Shown here: piece by piece, positions 1 to 9,976 of the stretch | Position numbering within the stretch: the stretch's first letter is position 1 | How the letters are laid out: the number at the start of each line of letters is the position of its first letter | Translations under genes and position numbers: made by a program | Assembly: GCF_002236115.1 (NCBI RefSeq) | Contig: NZ_NIWT01000004.1 | Span: 186,001 to 250,000 of the forward strand | From: Pseudomonas jessenii | GTDB lineage: Bacteria > Pseudomonadota > Gammaproteobacteria > Pseudomonadales > Pseudomonadaceae | Length of the DNA: 64,000 bases | Reading direction: 5' to 3' | Notes under the pieces: generated by a model | Told to the model about the DNA's origin: nothing | Database searches by the model: none | The model's input: only the letters and a program-made list of their open reading frames with translations

Positions 1-486
1 TTGTCGGGCGCGGGCAAAAGCACCCTGGCGTATGCGGTTGAACGCAAGCTGTTCGACCTGGGCCGTGCGGTGTTCGTGCTCGATGGCCAGAACCTGCGTC
101 ACGACCTCAACAAAGGTCTGCCACAGGATCGCGCCGGGCGTACCGAGAACTGGCGTCGTGCCGCGCACGTGGCGCGTCAGTTCAACGAGGCTGGTCTGCT
201 GACCCTCGCTGCGTTCGTTGCCCCTAGTGCCGAAGGGCGTGAACAGGCCCGGGAACTGATCGGCAAGGAGCGTCTGCTGACGGTCTACGTCCAGGCTTCG
301 CCGACGGTCTGCGCCGAGCGTGATCCGCAAGGTTTGTACGCGGCGGCCGGGGATAACATCCCGGGCGAGTCCTTCCCGTACGATGTGCCGCTGGATGCCG
401 ACCTGGTGATCGACACCCAGTCCGTGTCGCTGGAGGAAGGCGTCAAGCAAGTGCTGGGTCTGCTGCGTGAGCGTGGCGCGATCTAA
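1..486 (+). CDS. cysNC: Bifunctional sulfate adenylyltransferase subunit 1 / APS kinase, 3' part
   Basis: The window opens inside this gene. The 161 codons present are the APS (adenylylsulfate) kinase domain, which phosphorylates APS to PAPS during sulfate assimilation in the cytoplasm. The first codons are the P-loop (SGAGKST), followed by the APS-kinase signature DGQNLRHDLNKGL near codon 30 and the FVAPSAEGRE segment near codon 70. In Pseudomonas this domain is normally fused behind the CysN GTPase, so the missing 5' part should be the CysN half, probably preceded by cysD. The stop is followed by a good terminator. The fusion itself is inferred, because the upstream half lies outside the window. 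Confidence 0.9.
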   Translation: MSGAGKSTLAYAVERKLFDLGRAVFVLDGQNLRHDLNKGLPQDRAGRTENWRRAAHVARQFNEAGLLTLAAFVAPSAEGREQARELIGKERLLTVYVQASPTVCAERDPQGLYAAAGDNIPGESFPYDVPLDADLVIDTQSVSLEEGVKQVLGLLRERGAI

Positions 487-505
487 GCGCTGACCGGTAA
501 AAAGA

Positions 506-540
506 AACCCGTCGATGAGTGATCATCGGCGGGTTTTTTT
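506..540 (+). terminator. Rho-independent terminator of cysNC
   Basis: A GC-rich hairpin (AAACCCG...CGGGTTT, with an inner CGATGA/CATCG stem) ends in seven T residues, 20 bases after the cysNC stop. Confidence 0.85.
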
Positions 541-572
541 GTGTCTGGTAATCAGTCAAAACAAACACTAAA

Positions 573-666
573 CCTGTGGGAGCGAGCTTGCTCGCGATAG
601 CGGCGGATCAGTCGACATCAATGTTGAATGTCAGTCCGCAATCGCGAGCAAGCTCGCTCCCACAGG
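573..666. repeat. Paired REP element (BIME), TGTGGGAG type
   Basis: Two inverted REP copies begin and end with CCTGTGGGAGCGAGC / GCTCGCTCCCACAGG. The spacer contains the partly palindromic GTCGACATCAATGTTGAATGTC. It separates cysNC from the convergent acyltransferase gene. Confidence 0.9.
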
Positions 667-669
667 GGA

Positions 670-1575
670 TTAGTGTTTGCCTGGGAATTCGTGGTGCAGC
701 TGTTCCAGCAACGCATCCTTGTCCAGCCACAACTGATTGATCCAGCCCTGAAACTGCAGGCGGTATTCACCGTCCTGGTCGTAGTTCTTGCCGATGAACT
801 GCGGCGGGATCTTCAGCTCCTCAAAGTGCACCACCACGTCCGCAACGTTCCCGCACAGCAAATCCCAGAAACCCGGGCGCCCGGCGGGGTAGTGGATGGT
901 CACGTTGACCAGGGATTCAAGCTGCTCACCCATCGCATCCAGCACAAAGGCAATGCCGCCGGCCTTGGCCTTGAGCAGGTACTTGAAGGGTGACTGCTGT
1001 TGCTTGTGCTTGCCCTCGGTGAAGCGCGTGCCTTCGACGAAGTTGAAAATGCCCACCGGGTTGTCGCGGAATTTCGCACAGGTCTTGCGGGTGGTTTCCA
1101 GGTCCTTGCCTTTCTTCTCCGGGTGCTTTTCCAGATAGGCCTTGGAGTAACGCTTCATGAACGGAAAGCCCAGCGCCCACCAGGCCAGACCGATCACCGG
1201 AACCCAGATCAGCTCCTGCTTGAGAAAGAACTTCAGCGGCTGAATGCGCCGGTTTAGCACGTATTGCAGCACCAGGATGTCGACCCAGCTCTGGTGGTTG
1301 CTGGTGATCAGGTACGAATGCTGATAGTCGAGGCCTTGCAGGCCGCTGATGTGCCAGCGTGTGCGGCGCACCAGGTTCATCCAGCCTTTGTTGATGCTGA
1401 TCCAGGCTTCGTGGGTATGGCTCATCAGCCAGCCCGCGAGGCGCTGGGTGAGGGCGAACGGCAATACCTTGACGAGTGCCACGCAGAACAGGAACGAGCA
1501 GAGCAGAATCGTGTTCAATGCCAACAGCAGCGAGGCGATCACGCCCCGCAGCGCAGCAGGTAAGAAATCCAGCAT
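670..1575 (-). CDS. 1-acyl-sn-glycerol-3-phosphate acyltransferase-type protein (YihG-like)
   Basis: A 301-residue membrane-associated acyltransferase of the PlsC/LPLAT family. The catalytic H-x4-D motif is at residues 94-99 (NHQSWVD), a second conserved block is at about 137 (FPFMKRYS), and the third is FVEGTRFT near 180. A hydrophobic N-terminus (residues 10-40) should anchor it in the inner membrane. The family acylates lysophosphatidic acid or related lysophospholipids; E. coli YihG is the closest type known to me. Its ATG directly follows the pta stop codon (TAA then ATG), so the two genes are one transcription unit and translation is probably coupled. The exact substrate is not readable from sequence. 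Confidence 0.85.
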   Translation of the reverse strand: MLDFLPAALRGVIASLLLALNTILLCSFLFCVALVKVLPFALTQRLAGWLMSHTHEAWISINKGWMNLVRRTRWHISGLQGLDYQHSYLITSNHQSWVDILVLQYVLNRRIQPLKFFLKQELIWVPVIGLAWWALGFPFMKRYSKAYLEKHPEKKGKDLETTRKTCAKFRDNPVGIFNFVEGTRFTEGKHKQQQSPFKYLLKAKAGGIAFVLDAMGEQLESLVNVTIHYPAGRPGFWDLLCGNVADVVVHFEELKIPPQFIGKNYDQDGEYRLQFQGWINQLWLDKDALLEQLHHEFPGKH

Positions 1576-3675
1576 TTACACATCCATAGGTCGGTTGGCG
1601 GCTTGAATCGCGGTCAGGGCGATGGTGTAGACGATGTCATCGACCTGCGCGCCGCGCGGCAAATCGTTCACCGGTTTGCGCAGGCCTTGCAGCATCGGCC
1701 CGAGGCTGACGCAGTCGGCGCTGCGCTGTACGGCCTTGTGCGTGGTATTGCCGGTGTTGAGGTCGGGGAATACGTACACCGTGGCACGACCGGCCACCTG
1801 ACTGTTCGGCGCCAGTTGCCGGGCCACGCTTTCGTTGGCGGCGGCGTCGTACTGCAAGGGGCCGTCGATCAGCAGCGAGTGCTGTTGTTCGTGGGCGAGC
1901 AGGGTTGCCTCGCGGACCTTCTCGACTTCTTCGCCGCTGGCCGACTCGCCGCTGGAGTAGCTGATCATCGCCACCCGTGGCGTGATGCCGAACGCGGCGG
2001 CCGAATCAGCGCTTTGCAGGGCGATCTCGGCCAGTTCACTGGCGCTCGGGTGCGGGTTCATCACGCAGTCGCCGTAGACCAGCACCTCTTCCGGAAACAG
2101 CATGAAGAACACCGACGACACCAAGGTGCAGCCTGGCGCGGTTTTAATCAGCTGCAGGGCCGGGCGGATGGTGTTGGCGGTGGTGTTGATCACGCCCGAT
2201 ACGAGGCCGTCGACTTCATCCAGGGCCAGCATCATGGTGCCGATCACCACGGTGTCTTCCAGTTGTTGCTCGGCCATTGGCGCATTGAGGCTTTTGCTTT
2301 TGCGCAGCGCGACCATCGGCTCGACATAGCGTTCGCGGATCGAGTCCGGATCAATGATTTCCAGGCCCGGTGGCAACTCGATGCCCTGGGCACGGGCGAC
2401 GGCCTGCACGTCCTCGGGCTTGGCCAGCAACACACAGCGAGCGATGCCACGGGCCTGGCAGATCGCGGCGGCCTGCACGGTCAGCGGCTCGCTGCCTTCG
2501 GGCAGTACGATGCGCTTGTTGGCCGCCTGGGCGCGCTGGATCAATTGATAGCGGAAAACCGCTGGCGACAGGCGCATTTCCCGTGGCGTACCGCAGCGCT
2601 GGTGCAGCCAGTTGGCATCGAGATGGCCGGCGATGAAATCGGTGATGATTTCGGCGCGCTCGCGGTCATCGATGGGGATTTCCTTGTTCAGGCCATTGAG
2701 CAGGTTGGCGGTGTCGTAGGAGCCGGTACTCACCGACAGCACCGGCAAACCAGCCTGCAGGGCGCCACGGCACAGGTCCATGATGCGTGGGTCGGGCAGG
2801 GTGTCGCTGGTCAGCAGCAGGCCGGCCAGAGGCACGCCGTTCAAGGCCGCAAGGCTGACGGCGAGGATGATGTCGTCGCGGTCGCCAGGGGTCACCACCA
2901 GCACGCCGGGCTTGAGCAACTCCACGGTGTTACGCATGGTGCGGGCGCAAATGATGATCTTGGTCATGCGCCGGGTTTCGTAATCACCGGCGTTGAGCAC
3001 TTGCGCGCCCATCAGGTCGGCGACGTCGCGGGTGCGCGGGGCGTTCAGTTCCGGCTGGAACGGAATGCAGCCGAGCAAGCGGAAATCACCACTGCGCAGC
3101 AACGGCGAATGCTCTTTCAGGCGCGTGGCGAAGGCCTCCATGCTTTCTTCGGTCTTGACCTTGTTGAGGATCACACCGAGGACTTTCGGGTCTTTCGGGC
3201 CGCCGAACAACTGCGCCTGCAACTCGACGCGACCGGAGAGCTCGGTCAGCACTTCGTTTTCCGGTGCCGAGACCAGGATCACCTCGGCGTCGAGGCTCTT
3301 GGCCAGGTGCAGGTTGACCCGCGCGGCATAACTGGCGCTGCGGGTCGGCACCATGCCTTCGACGATCAGCACGTCCTTGCCGATGGCAGCCTGCTGATAA
3401 AGGGTGATGATTTCTTCGAGCAACTCATCGAGCTGGCCGTCGCCGAGCATGCGCTCGACATGGGCCAGGCCCAGGGGCTGCGGCGGTTTCAAGCCGTGGG
3501 TACGCGCCACCAGTTCGGTGGAACGTTCCGGGCCCGTGTCGCCCGGATGCGGCTGGGCAATCGGTTTGAAAAAACCGACCTTGAGCCCGGCCCGCTCAAG
3601 GGTGCGTACCAGCCCTAGGCTGATGGAGGTCAGACCCACACCAAAATCGGTGGGCGCGATAAAAAAAGTTTGCAT
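1576..3675 (-). CDS. pta: Phosphate acetyltransferase
   Basis: A 699-residue enzyme that interconverts acetyl-CoA and acetyl phosphate. It has the long, E. coli-type architecture: an N-terminal BioD-like P-loop domain (starting QTFFIAPTDFGVG), a DRTGG middle domain, and the catalytic PTA domain from about residue 365 (RIVLPEGSEP near 400, then the long C-terminal block with SGVINTTANTIRPAL). I chose the ATG at 3675 because the family starts at the FIAPT segment; an in-frame codon 12 residues upstream has no family support. No ackA is visible, so acetate kinase must lie elsewhere. It shares its transcript with the acyltransferase downstream. Confidence 0.95.
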   Translation of the reverse strand: MQTFFIAPTDFGVGLTSISLGLVRTLERAGLKVGFFKPIAQPHPGDTGPERSTELVARTHGLKPPQPLGLAHVERMLGDGQLDELLEEIITLYQQAAIGKDVLIVEGMVPTRSASYAARVNLHLAKSLDAEVILVSAPENEVLTELSGRVELQAQLFGGPKDPKVLGVILNKVKTEESMEAFATRLKEHSPLLRSGDFRLLGCIPFQPELNAPRTRDVADLMGAQVLNAGDYETRRMTKIIICARTMRNTVELLKPGVLVVTPGDRDDIILAVSLAALNGVPLAGLLLTSDTLPDPRIMDLCRGALQAGLPVLSVSTGSYDTANLLNGLNKEIPIDDRERAEIITDFIAGHLDANWLHQRCGTPREMRLSPAVFRYQLIQRAQAANKRIVLPEGSEPLTVQAAAICQARGIARCVLLAKPEDVQAVARAQGIELPPGLEIIDPDSIRERYVEPMVALRKSKSLNAPMAEQQLEDTVVIGTMMLALDEVDGLVSGVINTTANTIRPALQLIKTAPGCTLVSSVFFMLFPEEVLVYGDCVMNPHPSASELAEIALQSADSAAAFGITPRVAMISYSSGESASGEEVEKVREATLLAHEQQHSLLIDGPLQYDAAANESVARQLAPNSQVAGRATVYVFPDLNTGNTTHKAVQRSADCVSLGPMLQGLRKPVNDLPRGAQVDDIVYTIALTAIQAANRPMDV

Positions 3676-3735
3676 GCGGATTCTCTGAAGGAGCATGGCA
3701 AAGGTGATCATCTATATCTGACGATCTACCGAAAT

Positions 3736-4032
3736 TCAGTCGCCAAGGTTATCGCTAACCGAGCCCTGTGCGCACCAACCGCAAGCAAAGGGCTGGCCTA
3801 TTTTTTCAAGGCGTTGCACAGGGTCCATGACCCAGGCGCGGGATTGCCAGGGTGGCTGGTGCCGCAGGTGCTGGGTGTGGCCGCAGGAAAGCTCGGCCAC
3901 CCAGTGTCCGTCCTCGTCCTGATGGAAGCCTGTGATCGTCGAATCCCGTCTGTCCGGGTTGTGTTCGCTTTCGGACGATTGCTTCGCTAAACTTGGCCTT
4001 TCAATTTTCCTATGCAAAAGGTCTCGCCCCAT
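3736..4032 (-). CDS. DUF3565 domain protein
   Basis: A small protein of about 98 residues. The conserved DUF3565 core begins ITGFHQDEDGHWVAELSCGH and includes RHQPPWQSR and a terminal CGWC. The conserved Cys/His positions (CGHxxHxRH and CxxC) suggest metal binding, but the function of the family is not established. The start is uncertain: the ATG at 4032 is used here, and a codon ten residues further upstream is possible. The start codon overlaps that of the divergent FKBP gene. It lies 60 bases upstream of pta on the same strand and could be cotranscribed with it. Confidence 0.75.
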   Translation of the reverse strand: MGRDLLHRKIERPSLAKQSSESEHNPDRRDSTITGFHQDEDGHWVAELSCGHTQHLRHQPPWQSRAWVMDPVQRLEKIGQPFACGWCAQGSVSDNLGD

Positions 4033-4516
4033 GCTGATCGCCGCCAATAAGGCTGTCTCCATCGACTATACCCTGACCAACGACGCTGGTGAGGTCATCG
4101 ACAGCTCCGCCGGCGGCGCGCCGCTGGTCTACCTGCAAGGTGCAGGCAACATCATCCCGGGCCTGGAAAAGGCTCTGGAAGGCAAGGCTGTCGGCGACGA
4201 GCTGACCGTAGCCGTTGAACCGGAAGACGCTTACGGCGAATACGCCGCCGAACTGGTCAGCACCCTGAGCCGCAGCATGTTCGAAGGCGTCGACGAGCTG
4301 GAAGTGGGCATGCAGTTCCACGCTTCCGCTCCGGACGGCCAGATGCAGATCGTGACCATCCGTGATCTGGACGGCGACGACGTCACCGTTGACGGCAACC
4401 ACCCGTTGGCCGGTCAGCGCCTGAATTTCCAGGTCAAGATCGTTGCCATCCGTGACGCCAGCCAGGAAGAAATCGCTCATGGTCACGTCCATGGCGAAGG
4501 TGGCCATCACCACTGA
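4031..4516 (+). CDS. slyD: FKBP-type peptidyl-prolyl isomerase, SlyD-like
   Basis: A 161-residue two-domain prolyl isomerase/chaperone. The N-terminal FKBP part has DYTLTNDAGEVIDSS and PGLEKALEGKAVGDELTV; the inserted-in-flap chaperone domain covers about residues 70-125; and the C-terminus is His-rich (HGHVHGEGGHHH), which in SlyD binds nickel and other metals. The tail is shorter than in E. coli SlyD. The ATG at 4031 is preceded by AAAGG. An in-frame extension upstream is disregarded because the family starts at MLIAANKAVSIDY. Whether it serves hydrogenase or general folding cannot be told here. Confidence 0.85.
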   Translation: MLIAANKAVSIDYTLTNDAGEVIDSSAGGAPLVYLQGAGNIIPGLEKALEGKAVGDELTVAVEPEDAYGEYAAELVSTLSRSMFEGVDELEVGMQFHASAPDGQMQIVTIRDLDGDDVTVDGNHPLAGQRLNFQVKIVAIRDASQEEIAHGHVHGEGGHHH

Positions 4517-4544
4517 TTTCTGCGCTAAGCTCAGATAACTGGAG

Positions 4545-4567
4545 AGGCGCCTTGTGGGCGCCTTTTT
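4545..4567 (+). terminator. Terminator after slyD
   Basis: Perfect stem AGGCGCC / GGCGCCT with a five-base loop and a TTTTT tail, 28 bases after the stop. Confidence 0.85.
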
Positions 4568-4638
4568 AGTCTGCGGCCGTCCCTGATGACACCGCCAAGT
4601 GGCTGTTTCGAGAAGAACACGGGAATCTGGAGTACGCC

Positions 4639-5121
4639 ATGAGTGCTTTTCACGACCTTAAATTGACAGCCCTGGATGGACAGGAGCTACCTCTGGCGCC
4701 TTTCAAAGGCCAAGTCGTACTGGTGGTCAACGTCGCCTCCAAATGCGGCCTGACCCCGCAGTACGCGGCGCTGGAAAATCTCTATCAGCAATTCAAGGCC
4801 AAGGGCTTCAGCGTCCTGGGCTTGCCGTGCAACCAGTTTGCCGGGCAGGAACCGGGGACCGAGCAGGAAATCAAGGATTTCTGCAGCCTCAACTATGGCG
4901 TGACCTTTCCGTTGTCCAGCAAGCTGGAAGTCAACGGGCATGAACGTCATCAGTTGTATCGCCTGCTGGCGGGAGAGGGCGCGGAATTTCCCGGCGATAT
5001 CACCTGGAACTTCGAGAAGTTCCTGCTGGGCAAGGACGGGCGTGTACTGGCTCGGTTCTCGCCACGCACGGCACCGGATGATCCGACCATCGTTCACGCG
5101 ATAGAAAAAGCGCTGAGCTGA
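4639..5121 (+). CDS. Glutathione peroxidase (thiol type)
   Basis: A 160-residue peroxidase of the GPx/BtuE family that reduces hydroperoxides. The active cysteine is Cys36 in NVASKCGLTPQY, where animal enzymes carry selenocysteine. The second conserved block is LPCNQFAGQEPG at about 72-83 (with the potential resolving Cys) and the third is WNFEKFL near 128. Like other bacterial members it is a Cys enzyme and probably uses thioredoxin more than glutathione as electron donor (family knowledge). ATG is preceded by a GGAG-type site (TCTGGAGTACGCC). Confidence 0.93.
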   Translation: MSAFHDLKLTALDGQELPLAPFKGQVVLVVNVASKCGLTPQYAALENLYQQFKAKGFSVLGLPCNQFAGQEPGTEQEIKDFCSLNYGVTFPLSSKLEVNGHERHQLYRLLAGEGAEFPGDITWNFEKFLLGKDGRVLARFSPRTAPDDPTIVHAIEKALS

Positions 5122-5137
5122 CATCCTCCTCTCCCTC

Positions 5138-5237
5138 TGTAGGAGCGAGCTCGCTCGCGATGGTTGTAGGAACACCGCGGGGCATCAGACCGCCAGCGTT
5201 ATCGTTGACCACCATCGCGAGCAAGCTCGCTCCTACA
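5138..5237. repeat. Paired REP element, TGTAGGAG type
   Basis: Inverted copies TGTAGGAGCGAGC / GCTCGCTCCTACA. The spacer holds the conserved block CAGCGTTATCGTTGACCACC, the inverse of the block seen in the copies at 9.9, 11.4 and 36.7 kb. Confidence 0.9.
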
Positions 5238-5318
5238 TCACCCAAATCAATAGTGCTGTTCAGTAAGTGCGAACCTCCATATTATCGCCGTCATAAAGTC
5301 ATTTCTGTGGAGCGTCCC

Positions 5319-6422
5319 ATGCCCGTCAAAGCCCTGTTCAAACCGTTCCACCTCGGCACCCTCGAACTGCCGACCCGCGTCGTCATGGCGCCGATGACCC
5401 GCTCCTTTTCCCCAGGTGGCGTGCCTAATTCCAAAGTGATCGAATACTACCGTCGCCGCGCCGCAGCCGGCGTCGGCCTGATCATCACCGAAGGCACCAC
5501 CGTCGGTCACAAGGCTTCCAACGGCTACCCGAACGTTCCGCATTTCTATGGCGAAGCAGCCCTGGCCGGCTGGAAGAAAGTCGTCGACGCCGTTCACGCC
5601 GAAGGCGGCAAGATCGTTCCGCAGTTGTGGCATGTGGGCAGCGTGCGCCGGATCGGCACCGAGCCGGACGCCAGCGTGCCGGGTTATGGCCCGTCGGAAA
5701 AACTGAAGGAAGGCCAGGTCGTGGTTCACGGCATGACCAAACAGGATATCCAGGACGTGATCGCCGCGTTCGCCCAGGCCGCCAGGGATGCCCAGAGCAT
5801 CGGCATGGACGGCGTGGAAATCCACGGTGCCCACGGTTACCTGATCGACCAGTTCTTCTGGGAAGGCAGCAACCAACGTACCGACGAATACGGCGGCAGC
5901 CTGGCCAACCGTTCGCGCTTCGCCATTGAGTTGATTCAGGCCGTGCGTGCCGCGGTCGGTGAAGGTTTCCCGATCATTTTCCGTTTCTCCCAGTGGAAGC
6001 AGCAGGACTACACCGCACGTCTGGTGCAAACCCCTGAAGCCTTGGGCGAGTTCCTCAAGCCATTGGCCGACGCGGGCGTGGACATTTTCCACTGTTCGAC
6101 CCGCCGCTTCTGGGAGCCGGAGTTCGACGGTTCCGAGCTGAACCTGGCTGGCTGGACCCGCCAACTCACCGGCAAGCCGACCATCACCGTGGGTAGCGTC
6201 GGCCTGGACGGCGAGTTCCTGCAGTTCATGGTTAACACCGACAAGGTCGCGCAGCCTGCCAGCCTGGAAAAACTGCTGGAGCGCCTGAACAACGACGAGT
6301 TCGACCTGGTGGCGGTCGGTCGTGCGTTGCTGGTGGACCCGGACTGGGCGCAGAAAGTGCGTGACGGCCGTGAGGAAGACATTCTGCCGTTCAGTCGTGA
6401 GGCGTTGATGACGCTGGTTTAA
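5319..6422 (+). CDS. NADH:flavin oxidoreductase / old yellow enzyme family
   Basis: A 367-residue FMN-dependent TIM-barrel ene-reductase. Family landmarks are the N-terminal FKPFHLGTLELPTRVVMAPMTR, the active-site-containing HGAHGYLIDQFFWEGSNQRT near residue 170 and DEYGGSLANRSRF just after it. Members reduce activated C=C bonds of enones, nitro esters or similar electrophiles with NAD(P)H; the natural substrate is unknown. The start at 5319 is set by GTGGAG seven bases upstream and by family alignment; the longer open frame upstream reads through a REP element and is not coding. Confidence 0.9.
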   Translation: MPVKALFKPFHLGTLELPTRVVMAPMTRSFSPGGVPNSKVIEYYRRRAAAGVGLIITEGTTVGHKASNGYPNVPHFYGEAALAGWKKVVDAVHAEGGKIVPQLWHVGSVRRIGTEPDASVPGYGPSEKLKEGQVVVHGMTKQDIQDVIAAFAQAARDAQSIGMDGVEIHGAHGYLIDQFFWEGSNQRTDEYGGSLANRSRFAIELIQAVRAAVGEGFPIIFRFSQWKQQDYTARLVQTPEALGEFLKPLADAGVDIFHCSTRRFWEPEFDGSELNLAGWTRQLTGKPTITVGSVGLDGEFLQFMVNTDKVAQPASLEKLLERLNNDEFDLVAVGRALLVDPDWAQKVRDGREEDILPFSREALMTLV

Positions 6423-6441
6423 GCGGCGACCGGGAAGGCCT

Positions 6442-6514
6442 CATCGCGAGCAAGCTCGCTCCCACAGGGTGTGCGTTGTACACAAATCCTGTAGGAGCGA
6501 GCTTGCTCGCGATG
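6442..6514. repeat. Paired REP element, inward-facing type
   Basis: Copies in the opposite order (CATCGCGAGCAAGCTCGCTCCCACA ... CTGTAGGAGCGAGCTTGCTCGCGATG in segments), with a short spacer containing GTTGTACACAAATC. It lies between convergent genes. Confidence 0.88.
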
Positions 6515-6537
6515 ACTGACTCAAGATCACTGAAAAA

Positions 6538-7713
6538 TCAGAGCACAGTCGGCGCATTCGGCACCACCATCTCCCCGGCACAGGCCCCGCGCAACTGTCC
6601 CTCGAACTGCTCGATAATCGTCGCCCAACCCTGGCGACTGGCATGCTGGCGCGCATTGAGCCTGACATTGCGCAAGGCTTCCCTTTCCTCCAGCAGCCAT
6701 GCCGCTGCATCGCAGAACGCTTCTTCATCCCCCGGCATCGCCAGTACGCCGTTGTAGCCATGACGAATATGCTGGGCCGCCGCCGCCTGGTCGTAGGCCA
6801 CCACGCCGAGCCCCGAGGCAAGTGCTTCAAGCACCACATTGCCAAAGGTTTCGGTCAGGCTCGGAAACAGAAACACGTCGCCCGACGCGTAGTGACACGC
6901 CAGGGCTTCACCCCGTTGGGTGCCGCAGAAAATCGCCTCGGGCATTTCGTTTTCCAGTTCCTGGCGCTGCGGGCCATCGCCGACCACGATCAGTTTCAGC
7001 GTGCGCTGGGGATAACTCGCCTTGAGGGTATTGAAGGTGCGCTTGAGCAGGCCAAGGTTTTTTTCCGGGGCCAGGCGTCCGACATGAATGACGGCGATGT
7101 CTGCCTCGGCCAGCCCCCATTGCTCGCGCAGGGCATTCAAGCGTTTGGCCGGGTGAAACAATTCGCTGTCGACCCCACGGGACAGCAACGCCAGGCGCTC
7201 GAAATGCCGCCGCTCCAGTTCCATGCGTTGGCTGACGCTGGGCACCAGGGTCATGGTCGAGCGGTTGTGGAACCAGCGCAGGTAGTGAGTGAGCAGGCGC
7301 GTGAGCAAACCAAGCCCGTACTGGTTGGAGTACTGTTGGAAATTGGTGTGGAAACCGCTGACCACGGAAATTCCCAGTCGCCGTGCCGCACGCAACGCAG
7401 AGAGCCCCAGCGGGCCCTCGGTGGCGATGTAGAGCACATCCGGGCGGTGACGCGTCCAGCGCCGCAGCAGCTTGTGCATCGACGACTGACCCCATTGCAG
7501 GCCGGGATAGCCCGGCAGTGGCCAGCCGCGGCACAGCAGCAATTCATCGTCGCTGCCCAGTTGCTGGTCGCAGCCCTGACGCGGCCGCACCAGCTCCACT
7601 TGATGCCCGCGCGCGCGCAAACCGTCGCACAAGCGACCAAGGGTATTGGCCACGCCGTTGATTTCCGGTGGGAAGGTTTCGGTGATCAGGGTGATATGCA
7701 GAGCTGTCGTCAT
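6538..7713 (-). CDS. GT4-family glycosyltransferase
   Basis: A 391-residue retaining glycosyltransferase of the GT-B fold. The N-terminal acceptor domain starts ITLITETFPPEINGVANTLGRL; the nucleotide-sugar domain has the GRLAPEKNL segment and the EX7E motif in TETFGNVVLEALASG near residue 295. Homologues are annotated as mannosyl or diacylglycerol glycosyltransferases, but the sugar and acceptor cannot be told. ATG at 7713 was chosen because the family begins directly at the strand leading to ITETFPP; an upstream ATG would add eight residues. It is a single gene in the minus direction, with cysZ upstream on the same strand. Confidence 0.85.
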   Translation of the reverse strand: MTTALHITLITETFPPEINGVANTLGRLCDGLRARGHQVELVRPRQGCDQQLGSDDELLLCRGWPLPGYPGLQWGQSSMHKLLRRWTRHRPDVLYIATEGPLGLSALRAARRLGISVVSGFHTNFQQYSNQYGLGLLTRLLTHYLRWFHNRSTMTLVPSVSQRMELERRHFERLALLSRGVDSELFHPAKRLNALREQWGLAEADIAVIHVGRLAPEKNLGLLKRTFNTLKASYPQRTLKLIVVGDGPQRQELENEMPEAIFCGTQRGEALACHYASGDVFLFPSLTETFGNVVLEALASGLGVVAYDQAAAAQHIRHGYNGVLAMPGDEEAFCDAAAWLLEEREALRNVRLNARQHASRQGWATIIEQFEGQLRGACAGEMVVPNAPTVL

Positions 7714-7773
7714 GACCCCAGTGTCGGCTGGGGCCATGTCGTCAGTGTGACGTCGGGATGATGGATTTGTGAC

Positions 7774-8526
7774 TCAGCGCTGGGTTACCAGGTTTTCTGC
7801 CCCGCGCTCACGCACCCAGAACAGCGTCGCCCCGGCCACGGCAGCCGGCATCATCAGGATGTTCACCACAGGGATCAGCAGCACCAGGTACACGCTGCCG
7901 CCGAAGCTCATGCTCTGCCAGCGCTTCTCGCGCAGCCAGGCGAGCATCTCGTTCCAGCCCAGCTTGTGGTTGTCCGCCGGGTAGTCGATGTACTGGATCG
8001 CCATCATCCACACACCGAACAACAGCCACAGCGGCGCGGCGATGATGTTCACCACCGGGATGAACGAGAGGATGAACAACCCGATCGCCCGGGGCAGAAA
8101 ATAGCCAAGCTTGCGCATTTCCCGGGCCAGGGTACGCGGAATCATGGCGATCAACTCGCCCCAACTGAAGGCCGGAAAATCATCGGTGCCGCGCACCACC
8201 ACTTCGACTTTCTCCGCGAGGAAGCCGTTGAACGGCGCGGCAATGACGTTGGCGAGCATGGTGAAGGTGAAGAACACCATCAACACCACCAGCACCACGA
8301 ACAATGGCCAGAGGATGTAGCTGAGAAAACTCAGCCAGTCGGGCAGCGATGGCATCAAGGTGTCGACCCACAGGCTGAATTGATGGCTGGCCAGGTAGAT
8401 CAATCCGACGAACAGCACCAGGTTGATTGCCAACGGCAACAGCACAAACAAACGCAGGCTGGGGCTCAACACCAGCTTGAGGCCTTCGCGCAGGTATTGC
8501 GGGCCGGACAGTACAGGGGCGGGCAT
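7774..8526 (-). CDS. cysZ: CysZ-type sulfate permease (EI24 family)
   Basis: A 250-residue inner-membrane protein with four strongly hydrophobic stretches (about residues 25-48, 65-100, 145-170 and 205-230), and conserved family segments [16 protein letters not shown] and [15 protein letters not shown]. CysZ takes sulfate into the cell for cysteine synthesis. ATG at 8526 is preceded by GGAG; an extended frame upstream lacks support. The divergent neighbour is trxB, and thioredoxin supplies electrons to PAPS/APS reductase, so the pairing fits sulfur assimilation. Confidence 0.9.
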   Translation of the reverse strand: MPAPVLSGPQYLREGLKLVLSPSLRLFVLLPLAINLVLFVGLIYLASHQFSLWVDTLMPSLPDWLSFLSYILWPLFVVLVVLMVFFTFTMLANVIAAPFNGFLAEKVEVVVRGTDDFPAFSWGELIAMIPRTLAREMRKLGYFLPRAIGLFILSFIPVVNIIAAPLWLLFGVWMMAIQYIDYPADNHKLGWNEMLAWLREKRWQSMSFGGSVYLVLLIPVVNILMMPAAVAGATLFWVRERGAENLVTQR

Positions 8527-9797
<1,271 letters not shown>

Positions 9798-9810
9798 TTC
9801 TGTAGAAACG

Positions 9811-9836
9811 AAAAACCGGCTTCGGCCGGTTTTTTT
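9811..9836 (+). terminator. Terminator of trxB
   Basis: AAACCGGC-TTCG-GCCGGTTT, a stable UUCG tetraloop hairpin, followed by a run of T. Confidence 0.92.
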
Positions 9837-9861
9837 GTGCCTTCGGAAAATACACATGTCC

Positions 9862-9963
9862 CTGTAGGAGCGAGCGCGCTCGCGATGGTCGTCAACGATA
9901 ACGCTGGGAGCCTGACACCCCGCAGGGCCCTCAGGTTCTTCGCGAGCATGCTCGCTCCTACAG
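9862..9963. repeat. Paired REP element, TGTAGGAG type
   Basis: Inverted TGTAGGAGCGAGC / GCTCGCTCCTACA copies with the conserved spacer block GTCAACGATAACGCTGGGAG and CCTGACACCCCGC. Confidence 0.9.
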
Positions 9964-9976
9964 TGGGCGCTGTGGA

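Noticed and set aside
1603..3618. A long plus-strand open frame opposite pta
   Set aside because: It is the high-GC mirror of the pta reading frame, rich in His, Gln and Arg, without a family signature or ribosome-binding site.
5160..5318. A longer N-terminus for the old yellow enzyme homologue
   Set aside because: The extension reads through a REP element and would add 53 residues not found in the family; the ATG at 5319 has a good ribosome-binding site.
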